From Nephrotoma appendiculata (taxonomy: Eukaryota > Arthropoda > Insecta > Diptera > Tipulidae): 64,000 nucleotides of DNA. Below the pieces are notes generated by a model, which saw only the letters and a program-made list of their open reading frames with translations, had not been told where the DNA came from and made no database searches. Each line of letters begins with the position of its first letter. Position 1 is the first letter of the stretch. This document shows positions 1 to 14,152 of the stretch, piece by piece. Location: assembly GCA_947310385.1 (NCBI GenBank), contig OX371225.1, forward strand, positions 36,901,762-36,965,761. The letters run 5' to 3'. The translations under genes and the position numbers were made by a program.

Positions 1-379
1 CTAATTAGTGCTCACGGGAAAAAATTAGTGCTAGTCCAGGAGCCGAAAAAACGGGAAAAGAAAATTTAAATTTCGCCTGAAAGACGAAAAAAATAAAACC
101 CAATTTCTAGAAAAAAAAACCAGAAATAATTTAAGCCTAATTTTAAATCTTCACAAAAGCGGTTCCACCGACGAAATTTGTGCTTATCATAGAAATATGA
201 TTTTCATAAATTTTCATTAAAAAAATGAGGAAAAACAAACTAGCCCCTAAAAGATACTATATTTAACAAACAAAATACAGATGTATACCGTTCAATAATA
301 TTTTTGTTGAACAACAAATTAAAAAATTAAATAACTTATTATAAAATAAAAGAATAAGCATTTCAGATAGCATATTCCT
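1..379. other. AT-rich leader without a gene
   Basis: No open reading frame of note and no recognised motif. The stretch is AT-rich with poly-A runs and leads directly into the 162-bp subrepeats of the next feature. Its beginning is cut by the window edge, so it may be part of a larger element. Confidence 0.6.
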
Positions 380-1489
380 GTCACACATGATCATTGCCAC
401 CGGAAAAATATAGAGGCTGAATTTGTGCTAATCCAGAATTAGCCCAATTCCGTTGAACAACAAAGACCGTTGAATGAACAATTTTCTGACAAAAATGTTC
501 TACAAACCAATGAAGTTTGCACTTCTGATTGCATATTCCTATCAGGTAAGTTCATTGCCATCCGAAAAATATAGAGGCTGAATTTGTGCTAATCCAGAAT
601 TGGCCCAATTCCATTGAACAACAAAGACCGTTGAATGAACAATTTTCTGACAAAAAATGTTCTACCAACCAATGAAGTTTGCACTTCTGATTGCATATTC
701 CTATCAGGTAAGTTCATTGCCACCGGAAAAATATAGATGCTGAATTTGTGCTAATCCAGAATTGGCCCAATTCCGTTGAAAAACAAAGACCGTTGAATGA
801 ACAATTTTCTGACAAAAAATGTTCTACCAACCAATGAAGTTTGCACTTCTGATTGCATATTCCTATCAGGTAAGTTCATTGCCATCCGAAAAATATAGAG
901 GCTGAATTTGTGATAATCCAGAATTGTCCAAACAATATTTAAACACTGATTTGGGTGAGTTATTTCGTTTTTTTAAATGATTATTTTCAATATATTCAAG
1001 TAAATGCAGAATACTCTCCTAATATTTTCCTCGTAACAAATAAATTCTTGTTTGTTTTTTCTTGGGTTATATAAAATTAATAATTTTGTGAAGTTCTAAT
1101 AAAATAAGTGGAGTGGATTTTTGTAAAATGTGAACGAGCATTAGCCTAACACACAGTAACTGCTGAGTGCTGAACTGTTTATTGTTTGTAGTGCCAACTT
1201 CATTGGTTTGTAGAACATTTTTTGTCAGAAAACTGTTCATTCAACGGTCTTTGTTGTTCAACGGAATTGGGCCAATTCTGGATTAGCACAAATTCAGCCT
1301 GTATATTTTTTGGATGGAAATGAGCATACCTGATAGGAATATGCATTCAGAAGTGCCAACTTCATTGGTTTATAGAACATTTTTTGTCAGAAAATTGTTC
1401 ATTCAACGGTCTTTGTTGTTCAACAGAATTGGGCCAATTCTGGATTAGCACAAATTCAGCCTCTATATTTTTCGGATGGCAATGAGCCG
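380..1489. repeat. Foldback-like element with 162-bp subrepeats
   Basis: Three forward copies of a ~162-bp unit lie at about 380-935. Each contains GTTGAACAACAAAGACCG, an 'accaatgaagtttgcactt' segment and 'aatatagaggctgaatttgtg'. About 250 bp of unrelated AT-rich spacer follows, then two copies in inverted orientation at about 1190-1489. Arms made of tandem subrepeats around a unique spacer resemble foldback-type or tandem-repeat-armed non-autonomous DNA transposons; that class is an inference. No ORF is present. The inverted arm stops at 1489, where the 316-bp satellite starts in mid-unit, so this element forms the left flank of the array. Confidence 0.65.
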
Positions 1490-1623
1490 GAATTTCAACA
1501 AAAAAAAGTTTTCAGTTTTTTACAAAGAAACGTGATGGTTAGTTAGCCTTACTTTTTTGAACGAATACAATTTATAGTCACGGATTCCGAATGATTCGTT
1601 TATTTTGGATTAACAGTGTAAGT

Positions 1624-3513
1624 ATGAGTAGATCAACGTTTAGTTTGCTTCAATATGTCGCCTGGTTCGCCTGCAATCCAGGTTCGAAACACAATGTGGC
1701 AAAATTTCAAATTACGATACTTCCAGTAACCACTACTTTCCTCAAGCATCCTACCGGTAGTTTCGTGCTCAACGTGTTGTATACTGTACCTGTAATGGTT
1801 TTGAACCGGAATTTCAACAAAAAAAAGTTTTCAGTTTTTTGCAAAAAAACGTGATGGTTAGTTAGCCTTACTTTTTTGAACGAATACAATTTATAGTCAC
1901 GGATTCCGAATGATTCGTTTATTTTGGATTAACAGTGTAAGTATGAGTAGATCAACGTTTAGTTTGCTTCAATATGTCGCCTGGTTTGGCTGCAATCCAG
2001 GTTCGAAACACAATGTGGCAAAATTTCAAAATACGATACTTCCAGTAACCACTACTTTCCCCAAGCATCCTACCGGTAGTTTCGTGCTCAACGTGTTGTA
2101 TACTGTACCTGTAATCATTTTGAACCGGAATTTCAACAAAAAAAAGTTTTCAGTTTTTTGCAAAAAAACGTGATGGTTAGTTAGCCTTACTTTTTTGAAC
2201 GAATACAATTTATAGTCACGGATTCCGAATGATTCGTTTATTTTGGATTAACAGTGTAAGTATGAGTAGATCAACGTTTAGTTTGCTTCAATATGTCGCC
2301 TGGTTCGCCTGCAATCCAGGTTCGAAACACAATGTGGCAAAATTTTGAAATACGATACTTCCAGTAACCACTACTTTCCCCAAGCATCCTACCGGTAGTT
2401 TCGTGCTCAACATGTTGTATACTGTACCTGTAATCATTTTGAACCGGAATTTCAACAAAAAAAAGTTTTCAGTTTTTTGCAAAAAAACCTTTTTGAACGA
2501 ATAAAATTTATAGTCACGGATTCCGAATGATTCGTTTATTTTGGATTAACAGTGTAAGTATGAATAGATCAAAGTTTAGTTTGCTTCAATATGTCGCCTG
2601 GTTCGCCTGCAATCCAGGTTCGAAACACAATGTGGCAAAATTTCAAATTACGATACTTCCAGTAACCACTACTTTCCTCAAGCATCCTACCGGTAGTTTC
2701 GTGCTCAACGTGTTGTATACTGTACCTGTAATGGTTTTGAACCGGAATTTCAACAAAAAAAAGTTTTCAGTTTTTTGCAAAAAAACGTGATGGTTAGTTA
2801 GCCTTACTTTTTTGAACGAATACAATTTATAGTCACGGATTCCGAATGATTCGTTTATTTTGGATTAACAGTGTAAGTATGAGTAGATCAAAGTTTAGTT
2901 TGCTTCAATATGTCGCCTGGTTCGCCTGCAATCCAGGTTCGAAACACAATGTGGCAAAATTTCAAATTACGATACTTCCAGTAACCACTACTTTCCTCAA
3001 GCATCCTACCGGTAGTTTCGTGCTCAACGTGTTGTATACTGTACCTGTAATCATTTTGAACCGGAATTTCAACAAAAAAAAGTTTTCAGTTTTTTGCAAA
3101 AAAACGTGATGGTTAGTTAGCCTTACTTTTTTCAACGAATACAATTTATAGTCACGGATTCCGAATGATTCGTTTATTTTGGATTAACAGTGTAAGTATG
3201 AGTAGATCAACGTTTAGTTTGCTTCAATATGTCGCCTGGTTCGCCTGCAATCCAGGTTCGAAACACAATGTGGCAAAATTTTGAAATACGATACTTCCAG
3301 TAACCACTACTTTCCCCAAGCATCCTACCGGTAGTTTCGTGCTCAACGTGTTGTATACTGTACCTGTAATCATTTTGAACCGGAATTTCAACAACAAAAA
3401 GTTTTCAGTTTTTTGCAAAAAAACGTGATGGTTAGCCTTACTTTTTTTGAACGAATAAAATTTATAGTCACGGATTCCGAACGTTTCGTTTATTTTGGAT
3501 TATCAGTGTAAGT
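1624..3513 (+). repeat. Left-edge satellite HOR: two copies of a 936-bp trimer
   Basis: Unit spacings are 319, 319 and 298 bp, then the same again, so 1624, 1943 and 2262 recur at 2560, 2879 and 3198 (offset 936). These edge units differ from the interior: they have a duplicated 'gttagtta' and an extra in-frame ATG ('gaatgattcg'). Units 2262 and 3198 share the same stop in the 76-codon ORF. Edge units being the most diverged fits weaker homogenisation at array ends. Confidence 0.85.
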
Positions 3514-6500
3514 ATGAGTAGATCAACGTTTAGTTTGCTTCAATATGTCGCCTGGTTCGCCTGCAATCCAGGTTCGAAACACAATGTGGCAAAATTTCAA
3601 ATTACGATACTTCCAGTAACCACTACTTTCCCCAAGCATCCTACCGGTAGTTTCGTGCTCAACATGTTGTATACTGTACCTGTAATGATTTTGAACCGGA
3701 ATTTCAACAAAAAAAAGTTTTCAGTTTTTTGCAAAAAAACGTGATGGTTAGCCTTACTTTTTTTGAACGAATATAATTTATAGTCACGGATTCCGAACGT
3801 TTCGTTTATTTTGGATTATCAGTGTAAGTATGAGTAGATCAACGTTTAGTTTGCTTCAATATGTCGCCTGGTTCGCCTGCAATCCAGGTTCGAAACACAA
3901 TGTGGCAAAATTTCAAATTACGATACTTCCAGTAACCACTACTTTCCCCAAGCATCCTACCGGTAGTTTCGTGCTCAACATGTTGTATACTGTACCTGTA
4001 ATGATTTTGAACTGGAATTTCAACAAAAGAAAGTTTTCAGTTTTTTGCAAAAAAACGTGATGGTTAGCCTTACTTTTTTTGAACGAATATAATTTATAGT
4101 CACGGATTCCGAACGTTTCGTTTATTTTGGATTATCAGTGTAAGTATGAGTAGATCAACGTTTAGTTTGCTTCAATATGTCGCCTGGTTCACCTGCAATC
4201 CAGGTTCGAAACACAATGTGGCAAAATTTCAAATTACGATACTTCCAGTAACCACTACTTTCCCCAAGCATCCTACCGGTAGTTTCGTGCTCAACATGTT
4301 GTATACTGTACCTGTAATGATTTTGAGCCGGAATTTCAACAAAAAAAAGTTTTCAGTTTTTTGCAAAAAAACGTGATAGCCTTACTTTTTTTGAACGAAT
4401 AAAATTTATAGTCACGGATTCCGAACGTTTCGTTTATTTTGGATTATCAGTGTAAGTATGAGTAGATCAACGTTTAGTTTGCTTCAATATGTCGCCTAGT
4501 TCGCCTGCAATCCAGGTTCGAAACACAATGTGGCAAAATTTCAAAATACGATACTTCCAGTAACCACTACTTTCCCCAAGCATCCTACCGGTAGTTTCGT
4601 GCTCAACATGTTGTATACTGTACCTGTAATGATTTTGAACCGGAATTTCAACAAAAAAAAGTTTTCAGTTTTTTGCAAAAAAACGTGATGGTTAGCCTTA
4701 CTTTTTTTGAACGAATATAATTTATAGTCACGGATTCCGAACGTTTCGTTTATTTTGGATTATCAGTGTAAGTATGAGTAGATCAACGTTTAGTTTGCTT
4801 CAATATGTCGCCTGGTTCGCCTGCAATCCAGGTTCGAAACACAATGTGGCAAAATTTCAAATTACGATACTTCCAGTAACCACTACTTTCCCCAAGCATC
4901 CTACCGGTAGTTTCGTGCTCAACATGTTGTATACTGTACCTGTAATCATTTTGAACCGGAATTTCAACAAAAAAAAGTTTTCAGTTTTTTGCAAAAAAAC
5001 GTGATGGTTAGCCTTACTTTTTTTGAACGAATAAAATTTATAGTCATGGATTCCGAACGTTTCGTTTATTTTGGATTATCAGTGTAAGTATGAGTAGATC
5101 AACGTTTAGTTTGCTTCAATATGTCGCCTGGTTCGCCTGCAATCCAGGTTCGAAACACAATGTGGCAAAATTTCAAATTACGATACTTCCAGTAACCACT
5201 ACTTTCCCCAAGCATCCTACCGGTAGTTTCGTGCTCAACATGTTGTATACTGTACCTGTAATCATTTTGAACCGGAATTTCAACAAAAAAAAGTTTTCAG
5301 TTTTTTGCAAAAAAACGTGATGGTTAGCCTTACTTTTTTTGAACGAATATAATTTATAGTCACGGATTCCGATCGTTTCGTTTATTTTGGATTATCAGTG
5401 TAAGTATGAGTAGATCAACATTTAGTTTGCTTCAATATGTCGCCTGGTTCACCTGAAATCCAGGTTCGAAACACAATGTGGCAAAATTTCAAATTACGAT
5501 ACTTCCAGTAACCACTACTTTCCTCAAGCATCCTACCGGTAGTTTCGTGCCCAACGTGTTGTATACTGTACCTGTAATCATTTTGAACCGGAATTTCAAC
5601 AAAAAAAGGTTTTCAGTTTTTTGCAAAAAAACGTGATGGTTAGCCTTACTTTTTTTGAACGAATAAAATTTATAGTCACGGATTCCGAACGTTTCGTTTA
5701 TTTTGGATTATCAGTGTAAGTATGAGTAGATCAACATTTAGTTTGCTTCAATATGTCGCCTGGTTCACCTGAAATCCAGGTTCGAAACACAATGTGGCAA
5801 AATTTCAAATTACGATACTTCCAGTAACCACTACTTTCCCCAAGCATCCTACCGGTAGTTTCGTGCTCAACATGTTGTATACTGTACCTGTAATCATTTT
5901 GAACCGGAATTTCAACAAAAAAAAGTTTTCAGTTTTTTGCAAAAAAACGTGATGGTTAGCCTTACTTTTTTTGAACGAATAAAATTTATAGTCACGGATT
6001 CCGAACGTTTCGTTTATTTTGGATTATCAGTGTAAGTATGAGTAGAACAACGTTTAGTTTGCTTCAATATGTCGCCTGGTTCGCCTGCAATCCAGGTTCG
6101 AAACACAATGTGGCAAAATTTCAAATTACGATACTTCCAGTAACCACTACTTTCCCCAAGCATCCTACCGGTAGTTTCGTGCTCAACATGTTGTATACTG
6201 TACCTGTAATGATTTTGAACCGGAATTTCAACAAAAAAAAGTTTTCAGTTTTTTGCAAAAAAACGTGATGGTTAGCCTTACTTTTTTTGAACGAATATAA
6301 TTTATAGTCACGGATTCCGATCGTTTCGTTTATTTTGGATTATCAGTGTAAGTATGAGTAGATCAACATTTAGTTTGCTTCAATATGTCGCCTGGTTCAC
6401 CTGAAATCCAGGTTCGAAACACAATGTGGCAAAATTTCAAATTACGATACTTCCAGTAACCACTACTTTCCTCAAGCATCCTACCGGTAATTTCGTGCCC

Positions 6501-7869
6501 AACGTGTTGTATACTGTACCTGTAATCATTTTGAACCGGAATTTCAACAAAAAAAGGTTTTCAGTTTTTTGCAAAAAAACGTGATGGTTAGCCTTACTTT
6601 TTTTGAACGAATAAAATTTATAGTCACGGATTCCGAACGTTTCGTTTATTTTGGATTATCAGTGTAAGTATGAGTAGATCAACGTTTAGTTTGCTTCAAT
6701 ATGTCGCCTAATTCGCTTGCAATCCAGGGTCGAAACACAATGTGGCAAAATTTCAAAATGCGATACTTCCAGTAACCACTACTTTCCCCAAGCATCCTAC
6801 CGGTAGTTTCGTGCTCAACATGTTGTATACTGTACCTGTAATGATTTTGAACCGGAATTTCAACAAAAAAAAGTTTTCAGTTTTTTGCAAAAACTTTGCC
6901 TTACTTTTTTTGAACGAATAAAATTTATAGTCACGGATTCCGAACGTTTCGTTTATTTTGGATTATCAGTGTAAGTATGAGTAGATCAACGTTTAGTTTG
7001 CTTCAATATGTCGCCTGGTTCGCCTGCAATCCAGGTTCGAAACACAATGTGGCAAAATTTCAAATTACGATACTTCCAGTAACCACTACTTTCCCCAAGC
7101 ATCCTACCGGTAGTTTCGTGCCCAACATGTTGTATACTGTACCTGTAATCATTTTGAACCGGAATTTCAACAAAAAAAAGTTTTCAGTTTTTTGCAAAAA
7201 AACGTGATGGTGAGCCTTACTTTTTTTGAACGAATAAAATTTATAGTCACGGATTCCGAACGTTTCGTTTATTTTGGATTATCAGTGTAAGTATGAGTAG
7301 ATCAACGTTTAGTTTGCTTCAATATGTCGCCTGGTTCGCCTGCAATCCAGGTTCGAAACACAATGTGGCAAAATTTCAAATTACGATACTTCCAGTAACC
7401 ACTACTTTCCCCAAGCATCCTACCGGTAGTTTCGTGCTCAACATGTTGTATACTGTACCTGTAATGATTTTGAACCGGAATTTCAACAAAAAAAAGTTTT
7501 CAGTTTTTTGCAAAAAAACGTGATGTTAGCCTTACTTTTTTTGAACGAATATAATTTATAGTCACGGATTCCGAACGTTTCGTTTATTTTGGATTATCAG
7601 TGTAAGTATGAGTAGATCAACATTTAGTTTGCTTCAATATGTCGCCTGGTTCACCTGCAATCCAGGTTCGAAACACAATGTGGCAAAATTTCAAATTACG
7701 ATACTTCCAGTAACCACTACTTTCCCCAAGCATCCTACCGGTAGTTTCGTGCCCAACGTGTTGTATACTGTACCTGTAATCATTTTGAACCGGAATTTCA
7801 ACAAAAAAAGGTTTTCAGTTTTTTGCAAAAAAACGTGATGGTTAGCCTTATTTTTTTTGAACGAATATA

Positions 7870-9412
7870 ATTTATAGTCACGGATTCCGAACGTTTCGTT
7901 TATTTTGGATTATCAGTGTAAGTATGAGTCGATCATCGTTTAGTTTGCTTCAATATGTCGCCTGGTTCGCCTGCAATCCAGGTTCGAAACACAATGTGGC
8001 AAAATTTCAAAATACGATACTTCCAGTAACCACTACTTTCCCCAAGCATCCTACCGGTAGTTTCGTGCCCAACGTGTTGTATACTGTACCTGTAATGATT
8101 TTGAACCGGAATTTCAACAACAAAAAGTTTTCAGTTTTTTGCAAAAAAACGTGATGGTTAGCCTTACTTTTTTTGAACGAATAAAATTTATAGTCACGGA
8201 TTCCGAACGTTTCGTTTATTTTGGATTATCAGTGTAAGTATGAGTAGATCAACGTTTAGTTTGCTTCAATATGTCGCCTGGTTCGCCTGCAATCCAGGTT
8301 CGAAACACAATGTGGCAAAATTTCAAAATACGATACTTCCAGTAACCACTACTTTCCCCAAGCATCCTACCGGTAGTTTCGTGCCCAACGTGTTGTATAC
8401 TGTACCTGTAATCATTTTGAACCGGAATTTCAACAAAAAAAAGTTTTCAGTTTTTTGCAAAAAAACGTGATGGTTAGCCTTACTTTTTTTGAACGAATAA
8501 AATTTATAGTCACGGATTCCGAACGTTTCGTTTATTTTGGATTATCAGTGTAAGTATGAGTAGATCAACGTTTAGTTTGCTTCACTATGTCGCCTGGTTC
8601 ACCTGCAATCCAGGTTCGAAACACAATGTGGCAAAATTTCAAATTACGATACTTCCAGTAACCACTACTTTCCCCAAGCATCCTACCGGTAGTTTCGTGC
8701 TCAACATGTTGTATACTGTACCTGTAATCATTTTGAACCGGAATTTCAACAAAAAAAAGTTTTCAGTTTTTTGCAAAAAAACGTGATGGTTAGCCTTACT
8801 TTTTTTGAACGAATAAAATTTATAGTCACGGATTCCGAACGTTTCGTTTATTTTGGATTATCAGTGTAAGTATGAGTAGATCAACGTTTAGTTTGCTTCA
8901 ATATGTCGCCTAGTTCGCCTGCAATCCAGGTTCGAAACACAATGTGGCAAAATTTCAAAATACGATACTTCCAGTAACCACTACTTTCCCCAAGCATCCT
9001 ACCGGTAGTTTCGTGCTCAACATGTTGTATACTGTACCTGTAATGATTTTGAACCGGAATTTCAACAAAAAAAAGTTTTCAGTTTTTTGCAAAAAAACGT
9101 GATGCCTTACTTTTTTTGAACGAATATAATTTATAGTCACGGATTCCGAACGTTTCGTTTATTTTGGATTATCAGTGTAAGTATGAGTAGATCAACGTTT
9201 AGTTTGCTTCAATATGTCGCCTGGTTCACCTGCAATCCAGGTTCGAAACACAATGTGGCAAAATTTCAAATTACGATACTTCCAGTAACCACTACTTTCC
9301 CCAAGCATCCTACCGGTAGTTTCGTGCTCAACATGTTGTATACTGTACCTGTAATGATTTTGAACCGGAATTTCAACAAAAAAAAGTTTTCAGTTTTTTG
9401 CAAAAAAACGTG
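7870..9412 (+). repeat. Five-unit satellite block, copy 1 of a long-range duplication
   Basis: Units at 7924, 8240, 8556, 8872 and 9183 reappear in the same order with the same diagnostic variants at 12663, 12979, 13295, 13611 and 13922, a constant offset of 4,739 bp (about 15 units). Shared markers are 'gagtcgatcatcg', 'aacaacaaaaag', 'cttcactatg', the W-to-stop TAG in the fourth unit and the shortened 'gtgatgcc' ending. Neighbouring units do not match, so the copied block is about 1.5 kb. Confidence 0.85.
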
Positions 9413-10444
9413 AGTTAGCCTTACTTTTTTTGAACGAATAAAATTTATAGTCACGGATTCCGAACGTTTCGTTTATTTTGGATTATCAGTGTAAGTATGA
9501 GTAGATCAACGTTTAGTTTGCTTCAATATGTCGCCTAGTTCGCCTGCAATCCAGGTTCGAAACACAATGTGGCAAAATTTCAAAATACGATACTTCCAGT
9601 AACCACTACTTTCCCCAAGCATCCTACCGGTAGTTTCGTGCTCAACATGTTGTATACTGTACCTGTAATGATTTTGAACCGGAATTTCAACAAAAAAAAG
9701 TTTTCAGTTTTTTGCAAAAAAACGTGATGGTTAGCCTTACTTTTTTTGAACGAATATAATTTATAGTCACGGATTCCGAACGTTTCGTTTATTTTGGATT
9801 ATCAGTGTAAGTATGAGTAGATCAACGTTTAGTTTGCTTCAATATGTCGCCTAATTCGCTTGCAATCCAGGGTCGAAACACAATGTGGCAAAATTTCAAA
9901 ATGCGATACTTCCAGTAACCACTACTTTCCCCAAGCATCCTACCGGTAGTTTCGTGCTCAACATGTTGTATACTGTACCTGTAATGATTTTGAACCGGAA
10001 TTTCAACAAAAAAAAGTTTTCAGTTTTTTGCAAAAAAACGTGATGGTTAGCCTTACTTTTTTTGAACGAATAAAATTTATAGTCACGGATTCCGAACGTT
10101 TCGTTTATTTTGGATTATCAGTGTAAGTATGAGTAGATCAACGTTTAGTTTGCTTCAATATGTCGCCTGGTTCGCCTGCAATCCAGGTTCGAAACACAAT
10201 GTGGCAAAATTTCAAATTACGATACTTCCAGTAACCACTACTTTCCCCAAGCATCCTACCGGTAGTTTCGTGCTCAACATGTTGTATACTGTACCTGTAA
10301 TGATTTTGAACCGGAATTTCAACAAAAAAAAGTTTTCAGTTTTTTGCAAAAAAACGTGATGGTTAGCCTTACTTTTTTTGAACGAATATAATTTATAGTC
10401 ACGGATTCCGAACGTTTCGTTTATTTTGGATTATCAGTGTAAGT

Positions 10445-12346
10445 ATGAGTAGATCAACATTTAGTTTGCTTCAATATGTCGCCTGGTTCACCTGCAATCC
10501 AGGTTCGAAACACAATGTGGCAAAATTTCAAATTACGATACTTCCAGTAACCACTACTTCCCCCAAGCATCCTACCGGTAGTTTCGTGCCCAACGTGTTG
10601 TATACTGTACCTGTAATCATTTTGAACAAGAATTTCAACAAAAAAAGTTTTTCAGTTTTTTGCAAAAAAACGTGATGGTTAGCCTTACTTTTTTTGAACG
10701 AATATAATTTATAGTCACGGATTCCGAACGTTTCGTTTATTTTGGATTATCAGTGTAAGTATGAGTAGATCAACATTTAGTTTGCTTCAATATGTCGCCT
10801 GGTTCACCTGCAATCCAGGTTCGAAACACAATGTGGCAAAATTTCAAATTACGATACTTCCAGTAACCACTACTTTCCCCAAGCATCCTACCGGTAGTTT
10901 CGTGCCCAACGTATTGTATACTGCACCTGTAATCATTTTGAACCGGAATTTCAACAAAAAAAAATTGTTTTCAGTTTTTTGCAAAAAAACGTGATGGTTA
11001 GCCTTACTTTTTTTGAACGAATATAATTTATAGTCACGGATTCCGAACGTTTCGTTTATTTTGGATTATCAGTGTAAGTATGAGTAGATCAACATTTAGT
11101 TTGCTTCAATATGTCGCCTGGTTCACCAGCAATCCAGGTTCGAAACACAATGTGGCAAAATTTCAAATTACGATACTTCCAGTAACCACTACTTCCCCCA
11201 AGCATCCTACCGGTAGTTTCGTGCCCAACGTGTTGTATACTGTACCTGTAATCATTTTGAACCGGAATTTCAACAAAAAAAGGTTTTCAGTTTTTTGCAA
11301 AAAAACGTGATGGTTAGCCTTACTTTTTTTGAACGAATATAATTTATAGTCACGGATTCCGAACGTTTCGTTTATTTTGGATTATCAGTGTAAGTATGAG
11401 TAGATCAACATTTAGTTTGCTTCAATATGTCGCCTGGTTCACCTGCAATCCAGGTTCGAAACACAATGTGGCAAAATTTCAAATTACGATACTTCCAGTA
11501 ACCACTACTTCCCCCAAGCATCCTACCGGTAGTTTCGTGCCCAACGTGTTGTATACTGTACCTGTAATCATTTTGAACAAGAATTTCAACAAAAAAAGGT
11601 TTTCAGTTTTTTGCAAAAAAACGTGATGGTTAGCCTTACTTTTTTTGAACGAATATAATTTATAGTCACGGATTCCGAACGTTTCGTTTATTTTGGATTA
11701 TCAGTGTAAGTATGAGTAGATCAACATTTAGTTTGCTTCAATATGTCGCCTGGTTCACCTGCAATCCAGGTTCGAAACACAATGTGGCAAAATTTCAAAT
11801 TACGATACTTCCAGTAACCACTACTTTCCCCAAGCATCCTACCGGTAGTTTCGTGCCCAACGTATTGTATACTGCACCTGTAATCATTTTGAACCGGAAT
11901 TTCAACAAAAAAAAATTGTTTTCAGTTTTTTGCAAAAAAACGTGATGGTTAGCCTTACTTTTTTTGAACGAATATAATTTATAGTCACGGATTCCGAACG
12001 TTTCGTTTATTTTGGATTATCAGTGTAAGTATGAGTAGATCAACATTTAGTTTGCTTCAATATGTCGCCTGGTTCACCTGCAATCCAGGTTCGAAACACA
12101 ATGTGGCAAAATTTCAAATTACGATACTTCCAGTAACCACTACTTCCCCCAAGCATCCTACCGGTAGTTTCGTGCCCAACGTGTTGTATACTGTACCTGT
12201 AATCATTTTGAACCGGAATTTCAACAAAAAAAGGTTTTCAGTTTTTTGCAAAAAAACGTGATGGTTAGCCTTACTTTTTTTGAACGAATATAATTTATAG
12301 TCACGGATTCCGAACGTTTCGTTTATTTTGGATTATCAGTGTAAGT
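10445..12346 (+). repeat. 951-bp trimeric HOR in satellite, two copies
   Basis: Units 10445, 10761 and 11080 repeat as 11396, 11712 and 12031 with offset 951. The middle unit of each trimer has a 3-bp insertion giving 'aaaattgttttcag' (319 bp). The second trimer recurs again at 16756, 17072 and 17391 (offset 5,360), so this segment has been copied both locally and at distance. Confidence 0.85.
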
Positions 12347-12662
12347 ATGAGTAGATCAACGTTTAGTTTGCTTCAATATGTCGCCTGGTTCGCCTGCAAT
12401 CCAGGTTCGAAACACAATGTGGCAAAATTTCAAAATACGATACTTCCAGTAACCACTACTTTCCCCAAGCATCCTACCGGTAGTTTCGTGCTCAACATGT
12501 TGTATACTGTACCTGTAATGATTTTGAACCGGAATTTCAACAAAAAAAAGTTTTCAGTTTTTTGCAAAAAAACGTGATGGTTAGCCTTACTTTTTTTGAA
12601 CGAATAAAATTTATAGTCACGGATTCCGAACGTTTCGTTTATTTTGGATTATCAGTGTAAGT

Positions 12663-14152
12663 ATGAGTCGATCATCGTTTAGTTTGCTTCAATATGTCGC
12701 CTGGTTCGCCTGCAATCCAGGTTCGAAACACAATGTGGCAAAATTTCAAAATACGATACTTCCAGTAACCACTACTTTCCCCAAGCATCCTACCGGTAGT
12801 TTCGTGCCCAACGTGTTGTATACTGTACCTGTAATGATTTTGAACCGGAATTTCAACAACAAAAAGTTTTCAGTTTTTTGCAAAAAAACGTGATGGTTAG
12901 CCTTACTTTTTTTGAACGAATAAAATTTATAGTCACGGATTCCGAACGTTTCGTTTATTTTGGATTATCAGTGTAAGTATGAGTAGATCAACGTTTAGTT
13001 TGCTTCAATATGTCGCCTGGTTCGCCTGCAATCCAGGTTCGAAACACAATGTGGCAAAATTTCAAAATACGATACTTCCAGTAACCACTACTTTCCCCAA
13101 GCATCCTACCGGTAGTTTCGTGCCCAACGTGTTGTATACTGTACCTGTAATCATTTTGAACCGGAATTTCAACAAAAAAAAGTTTTCAGTTTTTTGCAAA
13201 AAAACGTGATGGTTAGCCTTACTTTTTTTGAACGAATAAAATTTATAGTCACGGATTCCGAACGTTTCGTTTATTTTGGATTATCAGTGTAAGTATGAGT
13301 AGATCAACGTTTAGTTTGCTTCACTATGTCGCCTGGTTCACCTGCAATCCAGGTTCGAAACACAATGTGGCAAAATTTCAAATTACGATACTTCCAGTAA
13401 CCACTACTTTCCCCAAGCATCCTACCGGTAGTTTCGTGCTCAACATGTTGTATACTGTACCTGTAATCATTTTGAACCGGAATTTCAACAAAAAAAAGTT
13501 TTCAGTTTTTTGCAAAAAAACGTGATGGTTAGCCTTACTTTTTTTGAACGAATAAAATTTATAGTCACGGATTCCGAACGTTTCGTTTATTTTGGATTAT
13601 CAGTGTAAGTATGAGTAGATCAACGTTTAGTTTGCTTCAATATGTCGCCTAGTTCGCCTGCAATCCAGGTTCGAAACACAATGTGGCAAAATTTCAAAAT
13701 ACGATACTTCCAGTAACCACTACTTTCCCCAAGCATCCTACCGGTAGTTTCGTGCTCAACATGTTGTATACTGTACCTGTAATGATTTTGAACCGGAATT
13801 TCAACAAAAAAAAGTTTTCAGTTTTTTGCAAAAAAACGTGATGCCTTACTTTTTTTGAACGAATATAATTTATAGTCACGGATTCCGAACGTTTCGTTTA
13901 TTTTGGATTATCAGTGTAAGTATGAGTAGATCAACGTTTAGTTTGCTTCAATATGTCGCCTGGTTCACCTGCAATCCAGGTTCGAAACACAATGTGGCAA
14001 AATTTCAAATTACGATACTTCCAGTAACCACTACTTTCCCCAAGCATCCTACCGGTAGTTTCGTGCTCAACATGTTGTATACTGTACCTGTAATGATTTT
14101 GAACCGGAATTTCAACAAAAAAAAGTTTTCAGTTTTTTGCAAAAAAACGTGA
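12663..14152 (+). repeat. Five-unit satellite block, copy 2 of a long-range duplication
   Basis: Matches 7924-9413 at a fixed offset of 4,739 bp with all diagnostic variants in order. The copy overlaps the start of the 1,259-bp tetramer series, which suggests that the copied block was then amplified locally. Confidence 0.85.
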
